The notes below the pieces were generated by a model. It saw only the letters and a program-made list of their open reading frames with translations, ran no database searches and was not told the origin of the DNA. A stretch of DNA of 64,000 nt from the NCBI GenBank assembly GCA_015499985.1, contig JAAAUF010000012.1, forward strand, positions 1 through 64,000, in the 5' to 3' direction. Made by a program: the position numbers and the translations under genes. The stretch comes from Haplosporangium gracile. Taxonomy: Eukaryota; Mortierellomycota; Mortierellomycetes; Mortierellales; Mortierellaceae. Positions 12,101 to 24,121 of this stretch are shown piece after piece (the stretch's first letter is position 1; the number at the start of each line of letters is the position of its first letter).

Positions 12101-12696
12101 AAACAACAATGGCCAAGAGATGTGTGCGTACTTGGGACGGGAACTTCCACCCACTCCTGATCGTCATCACTGCTGTAGTAGTCAGGATTGAATTCAGGAT
12201 CGTCTGCACTATCCAACCCAGAACCCTCGTCTTTGACATCAACTTCACGATCCCTCTCCTCGTTGTCCCGATCCATGTGTATCGTTCCTTCGTCCGCCTC
12301 CAACAAATCTTGATCATCCTCGTTCTGCTTCTGCTTCTTGGGTGTCGCTAGTACAGTCTTCCCCAAAGCGCGCCGTTTGTTGCCACCGAGCTTGCCGGTT
12401 GAACCCTTCATAGTAGAGGGGCCAGTCGTCGAAGTGCTCTGAAAATCACTATCATCCTCGGACATGTCATCGCCCCTCCTGTCGTCAACTGAGCCGAAAT
12501 TTGATTTGGTGGCGTTTTGTGTCAAGGTTGACGAGGTTGTGTTGGCTTGTCGACGGGTGCTTCTTCTAGTGGTGGGCGGCGCGGAGGAAGACGAAGCGGC
12601 TTGACTAGAAACCTCTGCTCTTTTGCTGTTAGCGCTACTGTTGCTGACAGCAGCATTCCGCTTGGGGGGCTCATTCTTCCTGGTTCTTGGGGCCAT
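9184..12696 (-). CDS. RAD4: Rad4/XPC nucleotide excision repair damage-recognition protein
   Basis: Recognises helix-distorting DNA lesions and recruits TFIIH for global-genome nucleotide excision repair; the yeast partner is Rad23. Exons: 12696-12132, 12040-11920, 11820-11511, 11425-11059, 10979-10824, 10739-10505, 10400-9958, 9854-9799, 9684-9184, giving 917 aa. The Ser/Thr-rich, basic then acidic N-terminus (1-210) is disordered. The transglutaminase-like domain (about 230-510) includes SQLFTAICRSLGLKARLVES and PVFWTEVYAEANQKWITID. The BHD1-3 DNA-binding repeats follow: YVTDVTRRYTSQW and NNHPIYALERHLKKFEV in BHD1, and RGIGRVARQLGVDF with GFEFQSRRSVPVIQGIIVP in BHD3. The acidic C-terminal tail is variable. 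All eight introns are GT-AG with matching phases. The exon 2/3 junction was chosen at TATAAACTAG because the nearer CAG acceptor leads to a stop. Confidence 0.95.
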
Positions 12697-14417
12697 GAAT
12701 GGAAAAGAAAAAAGTGTGGAAGTTCATTCGTTCGCACAATTTTTTCTTTTTCTTTTGACTCCTTACACGTGACATGACGCTCATATTGCTATCTTTTTTT
12801 TCGCTACGATCCTTAGCCAAATGGTACTGACACTACTTAAATGCCGGCTCTCTGTCTATGGCTCTACCTATGCTCTCGCTAATCGAAAATGCATCCTCGA
12901 TGGTTGCGAGTGTCGTTGAGATATATTTACACCGTGAAGTCATCTTGACAACCTCACCATACTATCGAATCAAAGATAGGTGCCAGTTCATCTAGGCCTG
13001 AAAGAGCTTCATGGTTGATTCTTTAAGAGGAGGTCCAGAAGGCTCTTTCTTGTTCTGGAGTGGCGGGTTGATTCGGTCATTGGTTTGTTCGTCGATTGGA
13101 ATGACGAGGAAGAGAGAAAAGTAATATCTCGGAATGGTACCTGACGAATTGAGAAATAGCAGAGAGCTGGATTGTTCTTTGCTCCTTGCTCGCGAAACGA
13201 TCTCATGTTTGGGCGGTGCTTCGCCCTGCTGATGGCCAAACGGCCCCTCGAGGAAAGAAAGTACGAGCAAAATGTCAGCTCTGGTGGTTGAAATGGGCGA
13301 AGAGAGGAGGAAAGGAGGAGGAGGACGAGGAGGAGTAGAAGAGATAGACAATGTGTGAAGACAGGGGCGTGAAAGGGAGCGAAGAGTTTGAGATGGGAGG
13401 ATCATGCGCTCACTTCCCTGTATTTGAGGGAGGAAATAAAAGGAGGAGATGGGGGTTGAGTTAGAAAGAGGATGATGATCATGCAGTGGGTGAAGAGCAT
13501 AGAGCACTTAGTGATTGGGCCATGCAAGTTGACTGGAATGAAAAAAAAAAAAAAAGACTCCGAGGGAAAATCAAGAAAAGAAAAAGGAAATCGTCACTCC
13601 TTGTCGACTCAACACCACACAACAACAGCACCAGCGGAGTCGACGCTACCCTCGCTTGGGAGGAAAAAGGAGGCGATGCTTGTTGACTCTCTCTCTCTTT
13701 CTCTCCATGTCTGCTTTTGCTTGGTCTTGTTCTTCCTGTCTACATAGCACACATAACACATATACACACATGCCAGGACCTAAAAGCACATCCACAGCGG
13801 TACTGTCTGTTCTGTGTCTGCCCTGTGTTTGCCACTTTTTTTCTTTTCTGCAGTTTCTTTTTGCTCTCCTCCGTTGACTTTGAACTCAATTCGCCATCCT
13901 TCGCTTGCTCAACCTTGTGCTCTCCTTGGTTTACTCTTTATTCGCTTTTCTTCTCATACCTTCCTTCTTTCTCGCTTTCTCTTCTCTTAATTTTTATTAT
14001 CTTCTTCCACACCTATGTTATAATAACTCGCCCCTTTCTTATCCCTGCCTGCCTCGTCACTCCTGCTTCAGACCTCATTCGACCAACTCGACAAGTTCTC
14101 CTATTCACTCTCACTCTCTCAATACCCGATCAGATTCACCCTCTCTCTCATTCTCATCGCGCTAGTGAGTAAAATCCCGCCGAGGGAATGACAACCCAAA
14201 CACGCAGCAGTCTCTCTCTTTCCCTTTTACTCTTGACTCCTTCCTTAGCGTGAGCTGCGGTCATCGTTCGTTCATGCGAACGGACACACATTGGTATTTA
14301 AAAGCGCCACCACCCCCGCCTTTTTTGTATTCATTCCCTCTCACTTTTTTTTTTTTCTTTTTTTGATTGACGTAATAAAACAGCAACCAGTCTTACTCTC
14401 CCAAGAACCAACACATA
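12697..14417. other. Intergenic, divergent promoter region
   Basis: It lies between RAD4 (minus) and the Rho1 GEF (plus). The second half is strongly pyrimidine-rich on the plus strand (13.68-14.2 kb), as expected of a long leader or promoter. A 171-codon minus-strand frame (13507-12992) has no recognisable domain and is not called. Confidence 0.6.
14295..14302 (+). promoter_or_regulatory. TATA-like box of the Rho1 GEF gene
   Basis: TATTTAAA about 115 nt upstream of the ATG at 14418, followed by a GC-rich stretch and a T-run. The position suits a promoter, but there is no transcript evidence. Confidence 0.35.
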
Positions 14418-17400
14418 ATGCAGTCGTCAACAGCCTCACAAACATACGGCAATAGACCCAACCCCTTGGCGCCAATACAGTACACTCCCTCCCGTCCATA
14501 CATACCCAAGAGCTCCAGTCCAGCACAACAACCGAAACAGCAATCTCAGCAGGATCAGTGCCAGCAACAGCAGCGACAACAGCAGCAACAACAACAGCAA
14601 CAACCACAACGTCCGGCTTCTCAGCACTATCAGCCTTCTCTCCAATACCCGCCTTTGCATCACAACTACAATAACAACAACCATAATGCCACCTCTCTTC
14701 ACTTTCAGCAAGAGCCAGCCTACTCTGCTAACGCTAGTGACAGGACTTCTTGGGCACACGCATACAGTAACAATTACAGTTCGCAGGTCGAGCAACCTCT
14801 TGTGGCGCTTCCGTCAGCGGCAGCACGATCGCCTCTCTCGTATTCGCCAAAAGCTCCTTCTCCGCGTTCAATATCGCCATTACCCAGTCATGACACGTCA
14901 TATGTCCCCTACAACGGCTATCAGCAGCCTACACCATCATACGACCCATACTCTAGTGGCAATGGTGCTCCTTTCCCTCAGCTGCCACAGCAACAGCAGC
15001 ACCATCAGCAGCCCTCGATACAACAGGATTATCAAAGTCAACTCCAATCGCAGTCTTGCCCCTCAGATTTGAACAACACAGGCCACCCTTCGCCCTTAAC
15101 AGCCTACGCACTCGTCAACCCAACATCTATGAGTAGCTACAGCAGTTGGAGCCAACCTTCTTCGCCCTGCTTCTCCCCCTCATCTTTTGGAAGCCGCAGT
15201 AGTATGCATGGATCATTCAATAGCCACCACTCAATTACAAGGACACCTTCCCTCTCTATGGCAGGTCGGCTTTTGATCGACTTCAATCCGGGTATCCTCT
15301 CGACCATCGCTGTTGCCTTCAGGCAAAAGATGCTGGAGAACGAGTCCAAGAGGAAAGAGTCAGCGAGTTACGATCTCGAATTTCCTGTTACTTTTACTGG
15401 CAAGGAGGCAGTGGTGAGTTGTCTTTTACCACTGATCCGAGCAGTAACGCGTTATGTCCTCTCCTCAGTGTTGCACAAAACCCGATCAATCCAACACGCT
15501 GCGCCGTACTCATCTCTTTTACTTACGATCTACTTATCTAGGACATCATTGTTGAGTTGACAAAACTGGATCACCGGCGTCACGCTCTCTCGATCGCCAG
15601 GTCCTTGGAGAAGCAGCTTCTGTTCTTTGGAGGCGGAGTCGACCTGCTTTTCGACTCTAACAACGACCAATACTTTTTCTCGGAGTCAGCGCTGGCTTAC
15701 CTCCCTGGTCAAACCGAGTTTCCAGATGTGCCAACGGGTGTTTTTCCTTATAGCGCCAAGTGCTACAGTTATGGATGCTTGCCTGGAAGTTCCTCGTGCT
15801 ATTCTTATCTGTGTCCCAACCGCCGGTCGATCGTAGGTCGCAGTCGCAGTTTTCAAAGGCTGTTATTTCGCCAAAATGACATCTTTGTTTTTGATGCCGA
15901 GCAAAGAGCCTAAGACGCACGCGCACCTTTAATTTTAACCAACTATAGAATAGCGTCCTGGAGAGGAAGAACAGTGATGCCTCGACCCTTGGTAGTCAGG
16001 AAAAAGTCTGGGCCAACTCTGTTCCTGCAAGCGTGCTGGCTGCTGCATCCAAGAAGGAACGCACCCGACAGGAGATCATTTTTGAAGTCATCAAGACGGA
16101 GCAAAATTTTGTCAGAGATCTGGAGTTGCTTGAGGAGGTTAGTCATTTTGTGTTCAACTGCACTGTTACTTGATAAGCGAACGTTACTTTTTTGCCATGG
16201 TACTTATTGTTCACTATGTTCTGCGCCTCATAGATCTTTATTACGCCTCTTCGTGCAAGTGACATCATTGCCTCAGAGCGCCTGGAGAATTTTATCGAGG
16301 ACATCTTCCTCAACTACAACGAAATCTTGGATCTTAACCGTGCTTTGCTCGAGGCACTCAAGGCGCGACAGGAGGAGCAGCCCTTGGTGGAGGCAATCGG
16401 CGACGTTTTACTTCCTCACATCATAGGATTCGAGGAGGCATACACTCGATACATTCCCAGGATCGCCATATCGGAATTTATCTATACGAAGGAGTCAAAG
16501 CGGAATCCGAGGTTCAGGCAGTTCCTGGATGATTGCACGCGCCATCCCGAAGCCCGTCGACTTGGTTTGCGACACTTTCTCAGTCAACCATATCAGCGAC
16601 TTCCCCGATACCCGCTTCTACTCAGCCAAGTGGTCAGCAAGACAGATGATGGCGTTCTAGATAAGGAGATTTCTCAGGAGACGCTGGACGTCTCAACCGA
16701 GATCAGCAAGCGTGTCAATGCGTGCATGTCCGACGGCGCCTTGCAGGTGCGGCTTTTGACAATTCAGGACAAGATCACCTGGAAGTCCAAGGAGCACAAC
16801 CAAGATCTCAAGCTGTCAGAGAGATCCAGGCAACTTTACTTTGATTGTCTCGCTAGGCGCAAGAATGGGTTCGAGGTGCAACCGCAGGAGTACCGTGTCT
16901 TTGTCTTTGACCACATGTTGCTCGTGACCAAGGAGAAGCGCGACAAGCAGGGCGAGAAGGACGACCTTATTTACCAAGTTGCCATGAATGTAAGTGACAG
17001 CTGGATTCTTTCTTTCTTATCTAATCTTTAATGAGCGTAATATACTCACGCCCTCGTCTTCCTTTTTAATATAGCCAATTCCACTTGAACTCCTGAATGT
17101 TTGGGCGGATGACGGCAAGCCCTCACCCTTGTCCGGGAAGGATCTAGCAGTGAGCAAGAGGAGGAGTACCAGCGCCGGCTACCTTTCGCATGGGGAGGCT
17201 ATGGCGGCTATTATGGCGCCTGTGGACGTCAGTAACGCGATCCATCGTGTATCAGGAGTGGACCCAAAGAACCCTAATGCTGCTCCTGTCACCATTGAGC
17301 ATCGCGGACGACGAGGGGGTCTTTACGTTCTTACCATGGTCCAAAAGGATCGTGACGAGTTTGTGGAGCGGATCAAGATCGCCAAGGACCTTCGGAAACG

Positions 17401-19286
17401 AGTCCTGTCTGGCAACCAGCTGTTCCAGACGAACTTTATCACGGAGATGACTGCACAACCACCATCATCAACATCATCGTCAACATCAGCATTGTCAAGC
17501 TGTTTGGATGGAAAGCGGGTCACCTGTACGGCCCCATATCTCAACGTCCTGGATCTCAAGAAACGCTTGATCGTTGGAACGGAGAATGGAGTATATATCG
17601 GAATGGAGGATGATCCGGCGAGCTTCCGACCTGCCATTGACGATATCAACGTTAGCCAGATCAACGTCCTGGAGGCCTACCACATGCTCTTAATCTTATC
17701 TGGCAAGGTCCTGAAGGCGTACAACATCAGCTGTCTAGAGCCTAACGCCGACAAGTCTCTTCAGATCGGACAGCAGGTGGGCAAAAGCGTTCAGTACTTT
17801 ACCGTCGGCGAGTATGATGGAAAGATGCTTTTGACTGTGATGCGGAAAAAGGGCTCGAGTGAGAGCCAGTTTTCGGTTTACGAACCCGTCGAGAACGCTG
17901 TTCTTTCAGGCAACCACCACCGCGGACTCAGTCTGAGCTTTGGAAAGTCGAACAAGTCCGAGTGGTTCAAGTCCCAGTACGAGTTCTATGTTGCTTCCGA
18001 TTCTTCCCAGCTGATTATGTTCTCCAAGCTGGTGTGTGTTGTCTGTCCCAAGGGGTTCGAACTGTTGAGTCTGGACAACCTGAAAGAGACTCAGATTTTC
18101 CCTGCTAAGGGCGACCCTGACTTTGCATTCCTGGCCAAGAAAGCGGACAGCGCCCCTGTCAACATGTTCAAGATCTCTTCTGACGAGTTTTTCATGTGCT
18201 ACACAGGTAGGTCTTTGATTTCATTTTTTCCCCTTTTCTCTAGCTTTTTTATTGGTTTAAGCAGAGCCTAACATATCTTCGCCCTGCCTACTTATAGATT
18301 TCGCGTTCACGATGACAAAGGCAGGAGGACTTGCCCCCAAGGCATTCATTGAGTGGGAAGGTCGCCCAGATTCCTTTGCCCTGGTTCACCCGTACATCAT
18401 CGCAGTGGAGAACGATTTGATTGAAATTCGACATATTGAGACCGGTGCACTGGAACAGCTCATCTTTGGCGACAATATTCGGTTGCTTTACTCGGATGTG
18501 GATCTCATGGGCAAGAATGTGATCCATCTGCTCATGGTATGTATTAGTCCATGCTGACTCCTATCAAGTGAATTACTTGTTTGGCAAGAAGATATCTAAT
18601 TTTATTGTTTGCTATTTTTCTATCAATGCTAGTCTGACCCGAAGAAGCCTGATCTTCGACAGATTGTCAAACTGTCCAAAGCCCCTACCCGCAAATCCAC
18701 TATGGAGCCAATTCGATACCAACCCAAGACCTCGTTCACGTCCCAGTCAGACTTGTTTTCGTCGAGTGATAGCCGAAGATCATCGATTGCACCCAAGACT
18801 CCTCTTTCGCCATCGTTCCCGACGTCGATCAACTCTCCGTCTTACCCTGCTGCACCTGCCATCCCAGTTCGACCACACTCTCAATTTATCCAAAGCCAAT
18901 ACGGTGCGGGTTTTGGTGTTCACAGTAATGGCATTCAGCAGGGGTACGACGCGCCTCCTATTGTTCATATGGACATGCCAGTGCCTCAGCCGTACGTCCC
19001 TTCGACGTCGTACTCGACACCCAAGTACAGCGTCACCCCTATATCCTCTGCAAGACCACCGTCCTCGCCAAGCTACGCGCATAAACGTCTGTCTGGCACT
19101 CCATTGACACTCTACCCTGTGCAGGAAGCACCTGAGAATGCAAACGATAGTCCGTATGCGATAGGCCGTAGCCAAGGATACCCTCAGGTGTTCCCAGTGG
19201 CGGCTCCTGCGCCCATCGCGGGACCCCTTGCTGTTACTGTTCCTGTTCCTGTCCCTGTGCAGTATGTAGACTCGCCTTTCCTTTGA
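14418..19286 (+). CDS. ROM2: Rho1 guanine nucleotide exchange factor (DEP-like, DH, PH, CNH), Rom1/2 type
   Basis: Activates Rho1 by GDP/GTP exchange in the cell-wall integrity pathway at the plasma membrane. Exons: 14418-15413, 15542-15832, 15949-16137, 16234-16989, 17075-18206, 18298-18536, 18633-19286, giving 1418 aa. The N-terminal 280 residues are Gln/Ser/Pro-rich and include a polyQ tract. A DEP-like region spans about 315-405 (FTGKEAVDIIVEL). The DH domain (about 463-665) runs from ERTRQEIIFEVIKTEQNFVR to LSQPYQRLPRYPLLLSQV. The PH domain is about 690-860 (EYRVFVFDHMLLVTKEK). The CNH domain (about 885-1215) starts near CLDGKRVTCTAPYLNVLD. The tail is Pro/Ser-rich. The order matches yeast Rom2, which binds Wsc sensors. 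A poly(A)-like AATAAA lies at 19349. The symbol marks the family; an orthology test against other RhoGEFs was not possible here. Confidence 0.94.
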
Positions 19287-19348
19287 GAGCCAAAATTGTG
19301 GCTTGTTCTGAATGAAGTCTGTGACTCTTCCAAGTTTCATACGACGGA

Positions 19349-19354
19349 AATAAA
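19349..19354 (+). terminator. Poly(A) signal candidate (AATAAA)
   Basis: AATAAA lies 63 nt after the GEF stop codon and about 115 nt before the next gene's ATG. It is the only canonical hexamer in this short gap. Confidence 0.45.
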
Positions 19355-19468
19355 AAGAAGAAAAAAAAAGAATCACACGCATGCAGAGAGTGTAAACAAA
19401 TAAATAGGCGTGAAAAAGGCGATTCTCTCACGAACCATTCATCATCCCAGCTCAACATAAAAACAACC

Positions 19469-22400
19469 ATGGCTGAAATCGAGAAGAAGGTCAACGATCT
19501 GACCCTGAACCCCTCTGCCGCCGACAAGCCTCAGGGAAAGCCCAAGGAGAAGAAGGCCAAGAAGCCTGTTGCCGAGGGCTCCTACCCTCTTGAGGTACTT
19601 GCTTGATTCACATGCACTCTGTCTTCTTTTTTTTTTCTTCTTTCATTCACACAGACCAGACAGAGAGCATACGCCATACCACGCCAGTCCAAACACTCTT
19701 TGCTGCTCACTAGTTGTCACTTGAGCTGTAGTTCCAACTGGAGTTGTCATAAAGACTTAAAGACACGACGCTTTTACAAGACGAGAATAACAAAACGACG
19801 TCCCTTTGCTTGGAATCATTCATTCGACTTAGTGGCAAACAATCGAAAAAACAATCATCGCCTGGTGACCTCAAAGGACAGTGGCTCACACTCGCACTCT
19901 TTTGTTTTGGTATCGGGCACATATTATTTCATTTCCTTTAGGTCTCCCCTACCCCCGAGTATGTCGCTCACCGTGTCGCCATGTTCGACGAGCTCAAGAA
20001 GAAGGCTGACGAGGCTGACGCAGGTAAGAATAGGGCTTCTTCCAAGGCTATTAGGCGGATACTTTTACATTCGGTGATTATATCTCACACCAGACGATTG
20101 ACTCTATTGTGGTTGCTTCTTTCTGCTGTTGATTGCTTGTCCTTTGCACATTTTAGCTCAGCCCCGCGTCCCCATCACCATCACCATGCCCGATGGCTCT
20201 ACCCGCGAGGGAACCGCTTGGGAGACTTCGCCCTTGGATATTGCCAAGCAGATCGCCAAGTCTCTTGCTGAGCGCGTCGTCATCGCCAAGGTAAACAATA
20301 CAAGGATATAGCGCAGGTTGAATGGCGCGAACAATCGACGTTTGTCATGATGGAGCACGAACAATGAACACGACTATCTTTAATGCCTAGATGACCCTTA
20401 CTGCCGTTCATGACAATAGGTTGACAAGGTTCTTTGGGATTTGGAGAGACCCATGGTTGCTTCGTGCAAGCTCGAGCTCTTGGACTTTGAGCACGAGGAG
20501 GGCAAGGCCGTGTTCTGGCATTCATCTGCTCACGTTTTGGGAGAGGCTTGCGAGAAGCACTACGGATGTCACTTGTGCATTGGACCACCAATTGAGGATG
20601 GTTTCTACTACGAGATGGCCATGAAGGATGAGCGGTAAGTCTATAAATCATGGATTTTAAAAACATATACAACCTTTGCGCAGGGCATGACTTGAGAATC
20701 GATAATGTTTATATTACTTATCGACGCTTCGATCTATTCTATTTTGCTCTTAGTGTTGTTTCCCAGAGCGACTATGCTAACTTGGAGACTTGCGCCAAGA
20801 ACGCCATCAAGGAGAAGCAGCAGTTTGTTCGTTTGGAGATGAAAAAGGAGGAACTCTTGGAGATGTTCAAGGTTAGTTGCCCATTTCTTGACTCTGCCTC
20901 TTTTCGGCAGTTATCTACATATGATTCTTTGGAGATGGACTGACATATCAAAGCTTCTCTTTACTTTCTTTACTACAGCACAACCAATACAAGGTTCATT
21001 TGATTCAGTCTAAGATCCCCGATGGTACCTCCACCACTGTCTACCGCTGCGGACCCTTGATCGATTTGTGCCGTGGACCCCATATCCCCAACACTGGCAG
21101 AATCAAGGCGTTCGCCGTCATGAAGGCAAGTTGTAACTTTTGTGCTTTTCACATTCAGTGTCGCGATACAAGGCACAAAAGGTGAATCTCGGACTGAAAG
21201 TGCGGTATTTCTAACCTATCACACCCTGTAATTAACGCTTGAATTATAGAACTCTGCTTCGTACTTCTTGGGTGATGCTAAGAACGACTCTCTTCAGCGT
21301 ATCTATGGTGTCTCTTTCCCCGACACCAAGCAGATGACTGAGCACAAGAAGTTCTTGGAGGAGGCCGCCAAGCGCGACCATCGCAAGATCGGAAAGGAGC
21401 AGGAGCTGTTCTTCTTCCACGATCTTTCCCCTGGATCGTGCTTCTTCCTCCCTCATGGAACCCGCATCTACAACACCCTCATGGATTTCATCAAGGGCGA
21501 GTACCACAAACGCGGATACACTGAAGTCATGTCGCCCAACATGTACAACGTTAAGTTGTGGCACACTTCGGGACACTGGCAGAACTACCAGGAGAACATG
21601 TTCTCGTTTGCCGTTGAGAAGGATACCTTTGCCCTTAAGCCCATGAACTGTCCTGGACACTGCTTGATGTTTGGCGTCCGTGAGCGTTCGTACCGTGAGC
21701 TCCCTCTCCGCTTTGCCGACTTCGGTGTCCTTCACCGTAACGAGGCTTCTGGAGCCCTCAGCGGTTTGACCCGTGTCCGTCGTTTCCAACAGGACGATGC
21801 TCACTTGTTCTGCCGTCTCGACCAGCTCGGAGCTGAGATGGATGCTACCCTAGACTTTTTGCAGTACGTCTATGGCATTTTCGGATTCGAGTTTTCGTTG
21901 GCTCTTTCCACCCGCCCTGAGAAGTTCCTCGGAAAGATTGAGGAGTGGGACATTGCCGAGAAGGTAATGCTGTTTTATTTTTTGTGATGTATATTGACAT
22001 TTGTATTGCTATAATTGCTAAAATCTGGAACGTTATGTTTAGAGGTCCTAACATACAATTGTCGTTCGTTATAATACTTAGCACCTCACTGATGCCCTTA
22101 ACCGCTTCGGTCGCCCATGGACCATCAACCCCGAGGATGGTGCTTTCTATGGTCCCAAAATTGATATTTTGATCCGCGACAGTTTGCGCCGTAGCCATCA
22201 GTGCGCCACTATCCAGCTCGACTTCCAGTTGCCTGAGCGTTTTGGACTCGAGTACCGCAACAGCGGAGGAGAGGCTTCTGATTTCTCTCGCCCTCTGATT
22301 ATCCACCGTGCCATGTTGGGTTCGTTGGAGCGTATGATTGCCATTTTGACCGAGTCTTGCGCTGGTCGCTGGGACTTTTGGTTATCGCCTCGCCAGGTCC

Positions 22401-22711
22401 AGGTGATTCCTGTTGCTGCTGCCTTGATCCCTTACGCCGAAAAGGTGCAGAAGCAGCTCCACGATGCTGGTTTCTTTGTTGATGTCGATACTTCTGACTC
22501 GACTTTGAACAAGAAGATCCGTAATGCCGAGATCGCCCAATACAACTTTATCTTTGTTGTTGGTGCCGAGGAGGAGTCGTCGAACTCTGTCAATGTCCGC
22601 AGCCGCGATGATGTTGACAGCAAGGCCAAGGGTCAGGTCCGTCCCTTGGAGGAGGTTCTTTCCAAGCTCAAGGAGTTGAAGGACAAGAAGTTGCGTGGCT
22701 CCCGCATCTAA
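19469..22711 (+). CDS. THS1: Threonyl-tRNA synthetase, cytosolic
   Basis: Charges tRNA-Thr with threonine. Exons: 19469-19594, 19942-20023, 20157-20290, 20420-20634, 20754-20871, 20979-21125, 21250-21963, 22082-22711, giving 721 aa, the usual size. A Lys-rich eukaryotic N-terminal extension leads to the TGS domain (about 70-120, [19 protein letters not shown]). The editing (second additional) domain carries [10 protein letters not shown]. The class II core has motif 2 ([20 protein letters not shown]) and zinc ligands in MNCPGHC and DDAHLFC. The anticodon-binding domain starts near [15 protein letters not shown]. Intron 6 (21126-21249) uses a GC donor (AAG|GCAAGT); no GT donor nearby keeps the frame. 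The gene starts only 182 bp after the GEF stop codon. Codons are strongly C-ending, consistent with high expression. Confidence 0.97.
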
Positions 22712-24121
22712 GTCGGTTGATCCGTTGGAGTAATGAGTACGTTCCAGCAATAGTGCAATGAAGTATATTTGTGTTTTTCTCAATCGCCTCGTGTTGTTGT
22801 GGTGGTTGGTCTGATGTGGGATGAATGGTTCGTTGTTTTGTGTGACCCTTAACCGCACATAATAACAATTTAAGCATCGCAGTCACTTTTTTTATCGAAG
22901 GTTGGGGTTTAGCGGACTTCAAAACGATGTCCGATTGTCGAACCAAGGAGATTTCGAATGAATAAGCGCAATTGTCGAAACACAACAACAACCTGCAAGT
23001 TTGCAACAACCAAAAAAAAAAAAAAAAAAGACCACAATGCGACGAGAAGGCTAAAAGGGAAAGAACGGGAGGATGTGTTATTTGTGCAAGTGAGTAAGTG
23101 ATGATGAGGGTGAGCATAAGCATAAGTATAGGATGCACATGGGTTTGTGTGTGGATCATGGACGGTATCTTTCTTTGCTCAGCGATTTTCATGGCAGCAG
23201 GGTCAAAAAGAAAAAAAGGGGGTTGTTGGATGGAGGAAAAAAAAAGAAATCATGATTCTGTTGCTGTGTAAACTCTTTATCATTCAAAGGGTCCGGCAAT
23301 GATTGATCATGTTCTTCTTTGGTCCTGAGAAAAGAGAGACGACGAAAGGATCCGACACTGACTGACTGACCGACTGAATGATCCTGATACTCTAGAAAAT
23401 GACATGGAGTGATCACCATCAGTGCCACCACCATCCTACTTCTCACCATTAATGGCTGAAAAGGCAAACGAAGCAAGGATTGTTACTGAAGTGAGAGTGA
23501 AGTAAAGTAGGACAAGTGCTCGGAATCCGGCATCCCTTTAGGTCCTTTTTGCGTCTGGTCTTTGGTCTGGTCTGGTCGGGGGACCAACAAAAAAAATTCT
23601 ACTTGAACCAAGATAAAATAATGAATAACCGTTATTACTTTATCGCAACCCACTTAAGCAGCAACAAGGGCAACAGGGCAAGACATTCCAAGTCTTGGTT
23701 TCTTCCCTTTACTTTGTTGTTGCTGACAGTGAACTTTCTCAATCGCAACTTATTGGTGCAAATCGCACGCTACCCTTCTTTACTAAGTGTGCCTGTGTTT
23801 GTTTTTTTGCGCTCCCTCGGATCCCTCCTTAATAAAGGTCGCCACCTGTCCGACTTTTTTTCTCTTTTTCTCTTTTTCTTCTTTCCTTTCCTTCTTCCTC
23901 TTCCTTCATTTTCCTCCTCCTCCTCTCCATCCCTCCTCCCTCCTCCCCCCTCCCCTTCCGATCTCTCACCCTCGGTCGTTTCCCTTTTTGTCTCTATCCT
24001 TCCCCAACCCCAACGAGACATTAATCCTATCCAGGTCTTTGTAATATTTTTTTTACATCCGAGCGTGATCCACCAATTTTTTTTTCAGGAACGGATTTTA
24101 TCGACACATTCAGGGAAAAAA
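22712..24121. other. Intergenic / desaturase promoter and leader
   Basis: An A-run lies at about 23012-23029 and GACTGACTGACC-like short repeats at about 23357. A long pyrimidine-rich leader (23.85-24.0 kb) ends in a T-run and CAG at 24087-24088, a plausible acceptor of a 5' UTR intron just before the desaturase ATG. No independent gene was seen. Confidence 0.55.

Noticed and set aside
12992..13507. 171-aa minus-strand frame upstream of RAD4
   Set aside because: Pro/Ser/Leu-rich reading of GA-rich DNA with no domain and no supporting splice or promoter pattern.
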